Assembly: GCA_945861635.1 (NCBI GenBank)
Contig: CAMAWH010000040.1
Span: 1-45,227 of the forward strand
DNA: 45,227 nucleotides
Reading direction: 5' to 3'
DNA from: Klebsiella pneumoniae
Lineage (GTDB): Bacteria > Myxococcota_A > UBA796 > SXON01
The translations under genes were made by a program, and so were the position numbers. Below the pieces are notes generated by a model, which worked only from the letters and a program-made list of their open reading frames with translations, did no database searches and was not told the DNA's origin. Positions 27,445 through 34,543 of this stretch are shown here, piece after piece. Within the stretch, counting starts at the first letter, position 1. The number at the start of each line of letters is the position of its first letter.

Positions 27445-27580
27445 GGGGGCTCCGCAACGCGCCAACGTATCACCGGATTCGTCGCAAGAGGAGGCGAATG
27501 GACGACGAAGGCGAGACCAGCGCGCGGATTCCATCGTGGTACCGTCCGCGCGGCGGGAGTACCGCCTTCGGGAGAACGGG

Positions 27581-28516
27581 ATGTGGCGGATGCGGCTTGC
27601 GTGCACAGGGCTCCTGGGGTGCATCCTGATCCCCGCGTGCAACGGCGCGCCATCCGACGCGGGCGGCGGAAGGGCGCAGGGCACGGGGGCCGCAGGGACT
27701 GGCGGAGAAACTGCGCCTCCGACGCTCGTTTCAGCTCCGGGAGCGCCGATTCCGTCTGGCCCCCCGCTCCCGGCGAACGCGCCGCGCGGCCCCGACGCGG
27801 CCGGGCCCCCGCGCGACCCCCTTGACTTCACGGTCACCTCGCCGCACGGCCCGGAGGCGGCCCTGCCCCCCCCCCCGGCGGGGCCATGGCCGAAGGGAAA
27901 AGGGTCGTGCCCCGCCGATATGGCGAAAGTGCCAGGTCGCGGCGGTCCATTTTGCATGCATCGCTACGAGGTGGCCTTCACGGGCGCCCAGGGGAACATG
28001 GATCAGGGCGCACAATTTCCGGATGGATCGACGCGAGGCACGTTGGTATCCGCGGCCGGCGTCGAGCCGACCACCGCCATCAGCTGGTATCAGTCGGTTG
28101 CCGCCTGCCAGCAAGCGGGATTGCACCTTTGCACCAGCACCGAATGGCTTGACGCTTGCGTCGGTCCGGAGGGCCGCGCCTACCCGACGCCCGACGGCAC
28201 GTACCACAAGGGAATCTGCGGCGTCGGAGAAGGCATCGCTGCCAAAGGCGTGCATCCCAAGGGCGGCGGTACGTGGCCGGACTGCCACACCCCAGACGGT
28301 GTCTACGACATGCTCGGGAACGCGTGGGAGTGGGCCGACCCGGGAAAGCGCGGCGCCGACGGGTTGCCCATCGCCGACAAGCACGGCGCGGCCATCTACA
28401 CCTACGACGCCGCCGGATGCGGCTTCAGCGGCATGAACAGCGACCGCCCGTTCATGATGGGCACCATCGGGTTCCGCTGCTGCACGGCGGTTACAACGCA
28501 GGGGGTGAAACCATGA
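27581..28516 (+). CDS. SUMF1/formylglycine-generating-enzyme-like lipoprotein
   Basis: 311 residues. The lipobox LIPAC gives lipidation at Cys20; the ATG at 27581 has GGAG 6 nt upstream. A Pro/Ala/Gly linker runs to about 115. The SUMF1-type C-lectin-like domain follows: MAKVPGRGGPFCMHRYEV ... TAISWYQSVAACQQAGLHLCTSTEWLDAC ... YDMLGNAWEWAD ... FMMGTIGFRCC. Most exported members are binding domains rather than true formylglycine-generating enzymes; whether the copper-binding cysteine pair is present cannot be settled by eye. The stop overlaps the MFS transporter start (ATGA), an unusual coupling. Confidence 0.87.
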   Translation: MWRMRLACTGLLGCILIPACNGAPSDAGGGRAQGTGAAGTGGETAPPTLVSAPGAPIPSGPPLPANAPRGPDAAGPPRDPLDFTVTSPHGPEAALPPPPAGPWPKGKGSCPADMAKVPGRGGPFCMHRYEVAFTGAQGNMDQGAQFPDGSTRGTLVSAAGVEPTTAISWYQSVAACQQAGLHLCTSTEWLDACVGPEGRAYPTPDGTYHKGICGVGEGIAAKGVHPKGGGTWPDCHTPDGVYDMLGNAWEWADPGKRGADGLPIADKHGAAIYTYDAAGCGFSGMNSDRPFMMGTIGFRCCTAVTTQGVKP

Positions 28517-29829
28517 CGCGTCAACAGTGGGGAGTGCTATTCGCGGCGTGGCTTGGCTGGGGTTTTGATGTGTTCGACGCACTATTGTTCAACTATGTCG
28601 CGGTGAACTGCCTTACGACGCTATTACACCTGACCCCGGGCACGCCGGAGGCAAAATCCGCCGTCGTGTTCTGGACAGGCGTCGCGAGCAGCGTGTTGCT
28701 GGTCGGTGCCGCAGCCGGCGGGCTGATCTTCGGCCGCGTCGCCGACCGCATTGGCCGCACCCGTACGATGTTGTGGACGATGGGTTTGTACGCCGTCGCG
28801 ACGGCGGGCTGTTCGCTGGCCCCGAATTTGTGGACGCTGCTCGCCTTGCGCGCGATCGCCGCGCTCGGCATCGGCGGCGAGTGGGCGGCGGGGGCCTCGC
28901 TGGTGGCGGAGGCGGTGCCGGAAAAGCGTCGGGTGTGGGCGGGTGCCCTGCTGTATACGGCGGCGCCCATCGGGCTTTTCCTCGCCACGGGCGTGAACTG
29001 GATGATCGCGGGCGTGTGGCTCAAGGGGGATCCGTCGACCTCGTGGCGATGGGTTTTTGCGTGCGGAATCCTTCCTGCGATCGTTGCGATCGCTGTGCGA
29101 TCGTTCCTTTCGGAGCCGGAGAAGTGGCGGGCCGCGGTGCCGCTCGCCGGGGCGGCGCGTGCGGGTTCCGCGCGCCTTGCCGATCTGTTTGCACCCGACA
29201 TGCGGGGCCGCACGCTGTCGGGGCTGGCGATGGCGATGACGGCGATGTTGATGTGGTGGGGCTGCAACGCCTTCATTCCGCTGATTGCGGGCGGCCTCGG
29301 GGACGCGGACGCCATTGCGAAGGGGCTGACCGGCGGGGACCGCCAGGCGGCCATCGAAGGCTCCAAAACATTTGCGACAAACCTGTTTAATCTCGGCGGG
29401 CTCATCGGTTCCCTCGCGACGGTTCCGATCGCGATGGGCTTCGGGCGGCGGCCGATGTACGCGGGCTACTTTCTGCTGTCGGCCGTCGCCATCTATTCAG
29501 CGTTTGGGCTGGACTGGACGACCCACCAACGGCTGATGCTGTACTTCCCGATCGGTTTCGCCGTCTTCGGCGTTTTCGGCAGCTTCACCTACTACCTTCC
29601 CGAGCTGTTCCCAACGCGGCTCCGCGCCACCGGCTCGGGCTTTTGCTACAACGCGGGTCGCGTCGTTGCCGCCGTGGGTCCGTTTCTCGTCGGCTCCATC
29701 GCGTCGCGAGGCGCAGATGCGTTCGTCACGGCCGTCAGCGTGATGAGCTGGATCGCCATCGTGCCGATCCTCGGGTTGTTGACGCTGCCGTGGGCGGTTG
29801 AAACCCGGGGCGAGGAACTGGCGGCGTAG
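28513..29829 (+). CDS. MFS transporter (sugar/metabolite:H+ symporter type)
   Basis: 438 residues with about 12 membrane helices. The N-terminal WLGWGFDVFDALLFNYV and the loop 2-3 motif GRVADRIGRTRTML are typical of the major facilitator superfamily. The early DVFD and ALRAIAALGIGGEWAAGASLVAE resemble the aromatic-acid/metabolite symporter branch. The second half repeats GFGRRPMYAGYF and ends PELFPTRLRATGSGFCYNAGR. The substrate is not predictable. It starts inside the stop of the SUMF1-like lipoprotein gene and is convergent with leucine dehydrogenase (61-bp gap). Confidence 0.93.
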   Translation: MTRQQWGVLFAAWLGWGFDVFDALLFNYVAVNCLTTLLHLTPGTPEAKSAVVFWTGVASSVLLVGAAAGGLIFGRVADRIGRTRTMLWTMGLYAVATAGCSLAPNLWTLLALRAIAALGIGGEWAAGASLVAEAVPEKRRVWAGALLYTAAPIGLFLATGVNWMIAGVWLKGDPSTSWRWVFACGILPAIVAIAVRSFLSEPEKWRAAVPLAGAARAGSARLADLFAPDMRGRTLSGLAMAMTAMLMWWGCNAFIPLIAGGLGDADAIAKGLTGGDRQAAIEGSKTFATNLFNLGGLIGSLATVPIAMGFGRRPMYAGYFLLSAVAIYSAFGLDWTTHQRLMLYFPIGFAVFGVFGSFTYYLPELFPTRLRATGSGFCYNAGRVVAAVGPFLVGSIASRGADAFVTAVSVMSWIAIVPILGLLTLPWAVETRGEELAA

Positions 29830-29890
29830 CGCGCGCGTCTTCCGGGTACTCGGCGCGCTCGCGCAAATTTCCGGCCCTCCGCCGACGCCG

Positions 29891-30961
29891 CTATCGGCCC
29901 AGATACACTCGTTTCAACCCCTGCACTGCCTCGATGCGCTCTTCCGCCACCCGGTTGGCGGCGCGGACGGTCGTCGCGTTCTCTCCCTTCGCCTTGTTGA
30001 TGATGCGCTTGACGGTGTTGAATATATTCGCAGCGTCCGTCATGGCTTTTTCGCGGCCGTAGCCCTTCAGCTCGCTGTACACGTTGATGAGGCCGCCCGC
30101 ATTGATGACGTAGTCCGGGGCATACGTGATGCCGCGCTCGGACAGCGCCTCCCCATCGCGACTCTCGTCGTCGAGTTGGTTGTTCGCTCCCCCGGCGATG
30201 ATCGGAGCCCGAACCATCGGAATCGTGCGCGGGTTGATGATCCCCCCGATTGCGCAAGGCGCCAGAACGTCGCAACTGGCGCGATAGAATTCATCTCCCT
30301 CTAAAACGCTGCCCCCGAACTCCTCCATCACGCGCGCGATGCGCCGCGGGTTCACGTCGGCGTACATGAGTTTGGCGCCCTGGTCGTGGAGATACTTCGC
30401 CAACCAGTAGCCGACGTTGCCCATGCCCTGAATCGCGACCGCGCGACCCGCGACATCCGGGCTTCCATAGGTCACTTCGAGACAGGCGCGGATGCCATGG
30501 TAGGTGCCCCATGCCGTTACGGGCGAGGGATCGCCGCTGCCCCCGTGCGCTGCCTCCGATCCGGTAACCCACTTGGTTTCCCGCCGAATATTTCCCATAT
30601 CCTCCACCGTCGTGTTCATGTCCTCCGCGGTGACGTAACGACCCCCGAGGCTGTCCACAAAACGCCCGAACGCCCGAAACATCGCCTCCGACTTCATGGC
30701 GGGATCGCCGATGATCACTGCCTTGCCGCCGCCGAGATCGAGGCCGGCAACCGCCGCTTTGTAGGTCATTCCGCGAGAAAGACGCAACACATCTCGCACC
30801 GCATCCGCCTCACTGGCGTAGTCGTACAGCCGCGTGCCACCGAGCGCCGGGCCCAGCGTCGTGTTGTGGATGGCGATGATCGCCCGCAACCCCACCTGGT
30901 CGTTGCGGCAAAACACGACCTGCTCGTGATCGTAGGAGGACAGCTGCTCGAAGATGCTCAT
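29891..30961 (-). CDS. ldh: Leucine dehydrogenase (Glu/Leu/Phe/Val dehydrogenase family)
   Basis: 356 residues, normal length. The catalytic segment TYKAAVAGLDLGGGKAVIIGDP carries the two lysines of the family. The C-terminal Rossmann domain has AIQGMGNVGYWLAKYL, and PDYVINAGGLINVYSEL closes the fold. It interconverts branched-chain amino acids with 2-oxoacids using NAD. Leucine versus valine preference is not certain from sequence. The start at 30961 has GGAG 6 nt upstream. A palindrome overlaps its predicted promoter (30985-31014). Confidence 0.93.
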   Translation of the reverse strand: MSIFEQLSSYDHEQVVFCRNDQVGLRAIIAIHNTTLGPALGGTRLYDYASEADAVRDVLRLSRGMTYKAAVAGLDLGGGKAVIIGDPAMKSEAMFRAFGRFVDSLGGRYVTAEDMNTTVEDMGNIRRETKWVTGSEAAHGGSGDPSPVTAWGTYHGIRACLEVTYGSPDVAGRAVAIQGMGNVGYWLAKYLHDQGAKLMYADVNPRRIARVMEEFGGSVLEGDEFYRASCDVLAPCAIGGIINPRTIPMVRAPIIAGGANNQLDDESRDGEALSERGITYAPDYVINAGGLINVYSELKGYGREKAMTDAANIFNTVKRIINKAKGENATTVRAANRVAEERIEAVQGLKRVYLGR

Positions 30962-30984
30962 GGCCGACTCCGTGAGGCGCCGAC

Positions 30985-31014
30985 ACTATCGCGGAGCAAC
31001 TCCGCGCGCGTGAA
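30985..31014 (-). promoter_or_regulatory. Predicted promoter with palindromic operator for leucine dehydrogenase
   Basis: On the minus strand TTCACG (31014-31009) and GATAGT (30990-30985) are spaced by 18 nt and each matches four of six positions of the sigma-70 boxes. The spacer holds a perfect 6-3-6 palindrome, GCGGAG-TTG-CTCCGC (30991-31005), placed where a repressor would block polymerase. The start codon lies about 24 nt downstream. The boxes are weak; the palindrome is the firmer observation. Confidence 0.35.
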
Positions 31015-31052
31015 GGGGGTGCAAAGTCCGCGAGGTGACCGTCGTTGGGTGG

Positions 31053-31067
31053 GCGTGCTGCGCACGC
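31053..31067. other. Short GC hairpin between a lipoprotein gene and leucine dehydrogenase
   Basis: GCGTGC-TGC-GCACGC forms a perfect 6-bp stem with a 3-nt loop, 30 bp past the stop of the minus-strand lipoprotein gene. No T-run follows, so it is at best a weak or Rho-assisted terminator or pause site. Confidence 0.25.
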
Positions 31068-31096
31068 GCTGGGGCGATAAAACCGACGATGGTGGC

Positions 31097-32098
31097 TTAC
31101 TCTTCGGGGGCGTCGAAGGAGGCCCGACTACACGTGAAACCGACCGCAAAGGAAACCGCCTCGGCGTCCCAGGCAGCGTCGGTCGGCACCGTCGGTGCGT
31201 AGTGTTCGTCGGCAGCGACTAGATCGACGTCCGGCGTCAGGAGCGTGCGGGTGACTGCCTCGTTGGTAAGTTCAACCGCAGTGATCTCGCCGTCTTTGGG
31301 GGAGCTGTCGAATCGGGCCAACACACTCGCGGCGTCCGCCGTGCAGGCCGACGTGTCGCCCGATGTCGCGCTGGCGCGGCATGCGGCGCCGGACGCCGCG
31401 ACAATCGCGTCGAACGCGGAAGCGAGCGCCGGAACGACGAGCGTGTCGACGGCCGGTTTGGCGATTCCACCGCCGATGCGCCCCGACACGCAGCCATAAT
31501 TGTCAACGTCCGCGTCGAGGAACGCGCCCGCCACCGGGACCCGAATCGGCGCAGCGCCGGGCGTAAGCACGATCGGCACGAACAGGTTGCCCGGGCCGGC
31601 GTTCACGCGGCCGGACGTGATGACCGCCTGCAGGACGGCGTCGGTCGGCCCGGCGGCGTCCACCGAAAAGGTGTCGGTGCCATCGAAAGCAGGCGGTGCC
31701 TCGGTCGCCGTGCCGACGTAAACCTGCCAGGTCGCAGCCGCGTCGTCGGAGAAATCACGGGCACCTAGCGCGTGGAGGTAGACGAGAGTGCCGGCAGCTA
31801 TGGCCGCGGTCGTCGGCTCCACCGGTTGCACACCGTCGTTCGCGGGATCCGCGAGCATGGCCGTAACGCCACCCAGCGCGTTGTCCGCCTCGCCATCGCC
31901 GTCGAGGTCAAAAGCGAAGCCCGCTGCGGCGGCCAGGGTCGTCGGAACCGTGACATCGCTCGCGACGTAGTGGCGGTGCGCGAAGGTGTCGGCGGCGGTG
32001 TCGGCGGCGGTGTCGGTGGCGGCGTCGGGTTTATCGGCGTTCGACGGTGCGGGCGCGGCGCAGGCCAAGAACAGTGCGAGCATTGCGGCGACTAACAA
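31097..32098 (-). CDS. Hypothetical lipoprotein
   Basis: 333 residues. Signal MLVAAMLALFLAC with a lipidated Cys13. A DAATDTAADTAADT linker is encoded by a 12-bp tandem repeat (about 31985-32030). The body holds one DxDxDG-type loop (FDLDGDGEADNALGG) and a central conserved-looking core (VDNYGCVSGRIGGGIAKPAVDTLV), with six cysteines in the mature part. No known family is recognised. Its 5' side is crowded by the repeat array at 32121-32550, so its promoter must lie within or beyond repeats. Confidence 0.78.
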   Translation of the reverse strand: MLVAAMLALFLACAAPAPSNADKPDAATDTAADTAADTFAHRHYVASDVTVPTTLAAAAGFAFDLDGDGEADNALGGVTAMLADPANDGVQPVEPTTAAIAAGTLVYLHALGARDFSDDAAATWQVYVGTATEAPPAFDGTDTFSVDAAGPTDAVLQAVITSGRVNAGPGNLFVPIVLTPGAAPIRVPVAGAFLDADVDNYGCVSGRIGGGIAKPAVDTLVVPALASAFDAIVAASGAACRASATSGDTSACTADAASVLARFDSSPKDGEITAVELTNEAVTRTLLTPDVDLVAADEHYAPTVPTDAAWDAEAVSFAVGFTCSRASFDAPEE

Positions 32099-32120
32099 GG
32101 GCGGCCGCTGCGGGCGGCCT

Positions 32121-32290
32121 TTGGCGCACCGCCGATTTCACCGGCGCGAGGCGATTGCGGCGGCGCACGGCTGATTTCACCGGCAGCGGCCGATGGCGGC
32201 GGCGGCGGATTTCGGCGGCGCACGGCCGATTTCACCGGCAGCGGCCGATTTCGGCGGCGCTGGGCCGATTTCGGCGGCGCGGGGCCGGTG
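32121..32290. repeat. Irregular tandem array of GCCGATTTC-containing units
   Basis: At least five GATTTC boxes, most preceded by GGCC or GCC, are spaced irregularly and separated by GGCGGCGC or ACCGGCAGC modules. A 37-bp segment at 32158-32194 recurs at 32213-32249 with one change. The array begins 23 bp upstream of the lipoprotein start at 32098. No open frame with plausible protein character spans it. Confidence 0.7.
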
Positions 32291-32301
32291 TCACACCGCC
32301 G

Positions 32302-32371
32302 CGCGGCCACAACCCCGGGCAGATACCGTATCTGGTGCCGCAATTGGCCGCGCGGCGCGCCGGTTGCGACG
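32302..32371 (+). repeat. 70-bp REP-like palindromic unit, copy 1
   Basis: The unit has an outer inverted repeat (CGCGGCCA ... TGGCCGCG) and an inner perfect palindrome CAGATA-CCG-TATCTG at 32320-32334, giving a long imperfect hairpin. It ends in CGCGCCGGTTGCGACG. It differs from copies 2 and 3 by a base or two (CAATTGG in place of CTATTGG). It shares a GTCACACCGCCG lead-in with copy 3. Confidence 0.85.
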
Positions 32372-32385
32372 CCGGCAGCGTTCGC

Positions 32386-32455
32386 CGCGGCCACAACCCC
32401 GGGCAGATACCGTATCTGGTGCCGCTATTGGCCGCGCGGCGCGCCGGTTGCGACG
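32386..32455 (+). repeat. 70-bp REP-like palindromic unit, copy 2
   Basis: Same unit as at 32302, starting 84 bp later, inner palindrome at 32404-32418. The left spacer (TGCGACGCCGGCAGCGTTCG) closely matches the left flank of the distant copy at 40288. Confidence 0.85.
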
Positions 32456-32480
32456 CGGCGAGGCCGGCGTCACACCGCCG

Positions 32481-32550
32481 CGCGGCCACAACCCCGGGCA
32501 GATACCGTATCTGGTGCCGCTATTGGCCGCGCGGCGCGCCGGTTGCGACG
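32481..32550 (+). repeat. 70-bp REP-like palindromic unit, copy 3
   Basis: Same unit, starting 95 bp after copy 2, inner palindrome at 32499-32513. It ends 18 bp before the 3' end of the broken SUMF1-like gene, the usual intergenic setting of REP-type sequences. Confidence 0.85.
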
Positions 32551-32567
32551 GGCGGCGGCCGCGGGCG

Positions 32568-33480
32568 TCAAGGTACCGAGCGGGCCAGGCGGAACCCCAA
32601 ACTGTCGTCGGAGTCGTCCGGGGAGTCGAGGAAGCGGTCGGAGACGGTCGCGAAGTCCGCGTAGTTGCTCCAGCCGCCGCCGCGACCGACACAGGAGGAA
32701 CCCTCGAACCCCTCCCCAGAGCCGGTGATGGGCCCGGCCGGGTCGACGTCGCTGCTCCCATCGGCATAGCCACCGTCGCTGGAGTCGTACCAGTCGCTCG
32801 TCCGCTCCCACACGTTCCCGCTCATGTCGAACGGACCCCAGTCATTTGGCGCCAGCGTCGCGACTTCGTGTGCGTAGGTGTTGACCGAGTAGGCGTTCTC
32901 GCAGGTCCACGCCACATGCGTTGACGTGTTCGACCCCGAGTACGTCGTGTCCGCCCTCGCTAACGCCGCATACTCCCGCGCGGCCTCCATCGGCAATCGG
33001 TACCCGGGGCCCGGGGCCCGGGGCCCGGGGCAGGAGTAGGGGTCAGTGAGGTACGCCGCCGCTTGGTCCGTACCGTTGGCGAGGTAGCAGCGGACCCGCC
33101 CCTCCGCCGCGGACAAGGCGTTCGCATACTTCGCCACGTCGTACCAGGAAGCCGAGTCCGCAGGGCAGTCGCTCGCGGTCGTCGATGTTGCGCAGGGTGG
33201 ACCGGCTGGCTGTTGTACTGCCAGCCAGCGTTCGCGCTGTACGACTCCCACTGCGTGCGCGGGACCTCCCGTCGCGCCGATCCAGAAGTCGTGTGTGCGC
33301 GTGACCTCGTGGTCCTCCGAGAGGTCACGGGTTCGGCCGAGCCACCGCCCATCGTGAACGCGCGGGCCGGGATGCGGTCCATGGGGCCGCCCCACGCCGT
33401 AGTGTCGGTGTCTGAATCCGTGTCGGTGTCTGAATCCGCATCAGCGTCCGCATCCCCGGGTTCCAACAGGCCCAACAGCG
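32568..33480 (-). pseudogene. Broken SUMF1/formylglycine-generating-enzyme-like lipoprotein gene
   Basis: A SUMF1-type domain can be assembled only across frames. Frame A gives a D/T/S linker and DRIPARAFTMGGGSAEP. Frame B gives EDHEVTRTHDFWIGAT. Frame A returns with EVPRTQWESYSANAGWQYNSQP. Frame B then runs intact from CPADSASWYDVAKYANALSAAEGRVRCY to FDMSGNVWERTSDWYDS and LGFRLARSVP. The shifts lie near 33312-33328, 33261-33272 (one extra G in ACGGGAGGT) and 33186-33208. No start codon with lipobox is left upstream of the linker. It is a decayed gene or, less likely, a cluster of assembly errors. A CCCGGGG tract interrupts the CPGYRLP-type motif. Confidence 0.8.
33003..33030. repeat. Heptanucleotide tract (CCCGGGG)4
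   Basis: Four perfect tandem copies of CCCGGGG inside the SUMF1-like reading frame. SUMF1 proteins usually read C-P-G-Y-R-L-P here; this one reads CPGPRAPGPGYRLP, so three added 7-bp units (21 bp) keep the frame. A gain or loss of one unit would shift it, as in slippage-based phase variation. Confidence 0.8.
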
Positions 33481-33486
33481 ATCGAC

Positions 33487-33515
33487 TTGACGCAGGGCCT
33501 GTGCGCACATATCCT
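33487..33515 (+). promoter_or_regulatory. Predicted sigma-70 promoter of the vapBC-type pair (leaderless)
   Basis: TTGACG (33487-33492) and TATCCT (33510-33515) are separated by 17 nt, a good match in sequence and spacing. A start site about 7 nt past the -10 box would fall at or next to the ATG at 33522, predicting a leaderless transcript. There is no clear Shine-Dalgarno sequence before that ATG, in agreement. Confidence 0.5.
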
Positions 33516-33521
33516 GTGGCG

Positions 33522-33755
33522 ATGAACATCACCCTCTCCATCGATGAAGCCCTCGCCAACCGAGCACGGGCGGTCGCCGCCGGCCGCGGCAAGAGCCTCA
33601 ACCAGCTGGTGCGGGACCTCCTGGAAGCCGAGACCGGCACGCACGACGGGGCTGCGCACGCACGCGCACTGGACGAGCTCTGGGCGACCTCCCCGGGCCA
33701 CTCCGGGGGCGTTCGATTTCGCCGCGACGAGACGTATGACGATCGCGTCAAATGA
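33522..33755 (+). CDS. vapB: Ribbon-helix-helix antitoxin (VapB-like)
   Basis: 77 residues. The N-terminal strand-helix-helix MNITLSIDEALANRARAVAAGRGKSLNQLVRDLLEAE is a ribbon-helix-helix DNA-binding fold. The C-terminal half (about 40-77) is flexible and charged (LDELWATSPGHSGGVRFRRDETYDDRVK) and should wrap the toxin. It likely represses its own promoter at 33487-33515. The stop overlaps the toxin start (ATGA), typical of toxin-antitoxin pairs. Confidence 0.9.
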   Translation: MNITLSIDEALANRARAVAAGRGKSLNQLVRDLLEAETGTHDGAAHARALDELWATSPGHSGGVRFRRDETYDDRVK

Positions 33756-34159
33756 GCTCCTTCTTCGACACCAACATCTTGCTCTACGCAGACGACGCCG
33801 ATGCCGGGACCAAGACGGAAATCGCCAGGGACCTGCTGCGACGAAGCATGGTCGATCGCGCCGGGGTGCTGTCAACCCAGGTACTTCAGGAGTACTACGT
33901 CAACGCCAGGAAGAAGCTGAAGATGGACGGCGCCGCCGCCCGAGCCCGGATCGATGTCTACCTGGCGTTCGACGTGGTGACCGTGACGCCGTCCCTCTTG
34001 CTCGCAGCCGTCGACCTCCACCGACTTGACTCCGTGTCCTTCTGGGACGCCCTCATCATTCGCACCGCCGAACATGCGGCATGTGAGACGCTTTACTCCG
34101 AAGACCTGCAAGCAGGCCGACGATTCGGCCCCGTGCGCGTCGTCAACCCCTTTGCCTGA
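33752..34159 (+). CDS. vapC: PIN-domain ribonuclease toxin (VapC-like)
   Basis: 135 residues. The acidic metal-binding set is complete: D6 in FFDTNILLY, E47 in VLQEYYVN, D99 in SFWDALII and D118 in YSEDLQ. Such toxins cleave tRNA or rRNA when freed from the antitoxin. All residues needed for activity are present, so the pair looks functional. It is convergent with the decayed MNT gene, 15 bp away. Confidence 0.92.
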   Translation: MSSFFDTNILLYADDADAGTKTEIARDLLRRSMVDRAGVLSTQVLQEYYVNARKKLKMDGAAARARIDVYLAFDVVTVTPSLLLAAVDLHRLDSVSFWDALIIRTAEHAACETLYSEDLQAGRRFGPVRVVNPFA

Positions 34160-34174
34160 GGGGCGGCACTTCGC

Positions 34175-34440
34175 TCATGCGCAGTAGGCGGGGTTTTTGG
34201 GCGTTTGCTCCGCAAATTGGTCCACGGCCTGCGCGAGCACGCGGTCGCGCGGTAAAGTCGCCGTCCAAAGGATGAAGTGCCCCGACGGTGACGAGCTCCA
34301 CGGCTCGGCCGCCGACAAGGTCTGCCAGTTCCGCGCGCAGGTCCTCCATCGCGAAAAAGCCTGGCGTCGAACCGGGAGTCGACATGGGAGATCGTGACCC
34401 TGGCTTGCGCGCTACTGAGACTCAACGCGGCGAACAGAGC
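34175..34440 (-). pseudogene. Decayed MNT-type nucleotidyltransferase (antitoxin-like) gene
   Basis: Three frames join into a minimal-nucleotidyltransferase C-terminus: SHVDSRFDA (compare SDVDLLV-FDA), then PGFFAMEDLRAELADLVGGRAVELVTVGALHP, then RDRVLAQAVDQFAEQTPKNPAYCA and a stop. The shifts lie near 34357-34371 and 34244-34274. The catalytic GS...D-x-D segment is barely recognisable. MNT proteins normally pair with HEPN toxins; no HEPN partner remains here. The 100 bp between this remnant and the glycosyltransferase stop shows nothing else. Confidence 0.65.
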
Positions 34441-34543
34441 GTAAATCGAGGCACAGCGGTGTTCCATCGCCCGCCGGCCTGATCCGGGCATGGGAACCTG
34501 TGCAGGCACCCCGGGTGCACCCCTCCACCTCGTGTCCCGAACA

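Noticed and set aside
23152..27825. Long plus-strand frames (703 and 819 codons) opposite the giant lipoprotein
   Set aside because: Regular Asp/Gly repeats on the minus strand produce open antisense frames rich in Val/Arg/His; the protein features are all on the minus strand.
32302..32550. REP-like triplet as a CRISPR array
   Set aside because: Units are 70 bp with spacers of about 14 and 25 bp, have nested palindromes and no cas genes nearby.
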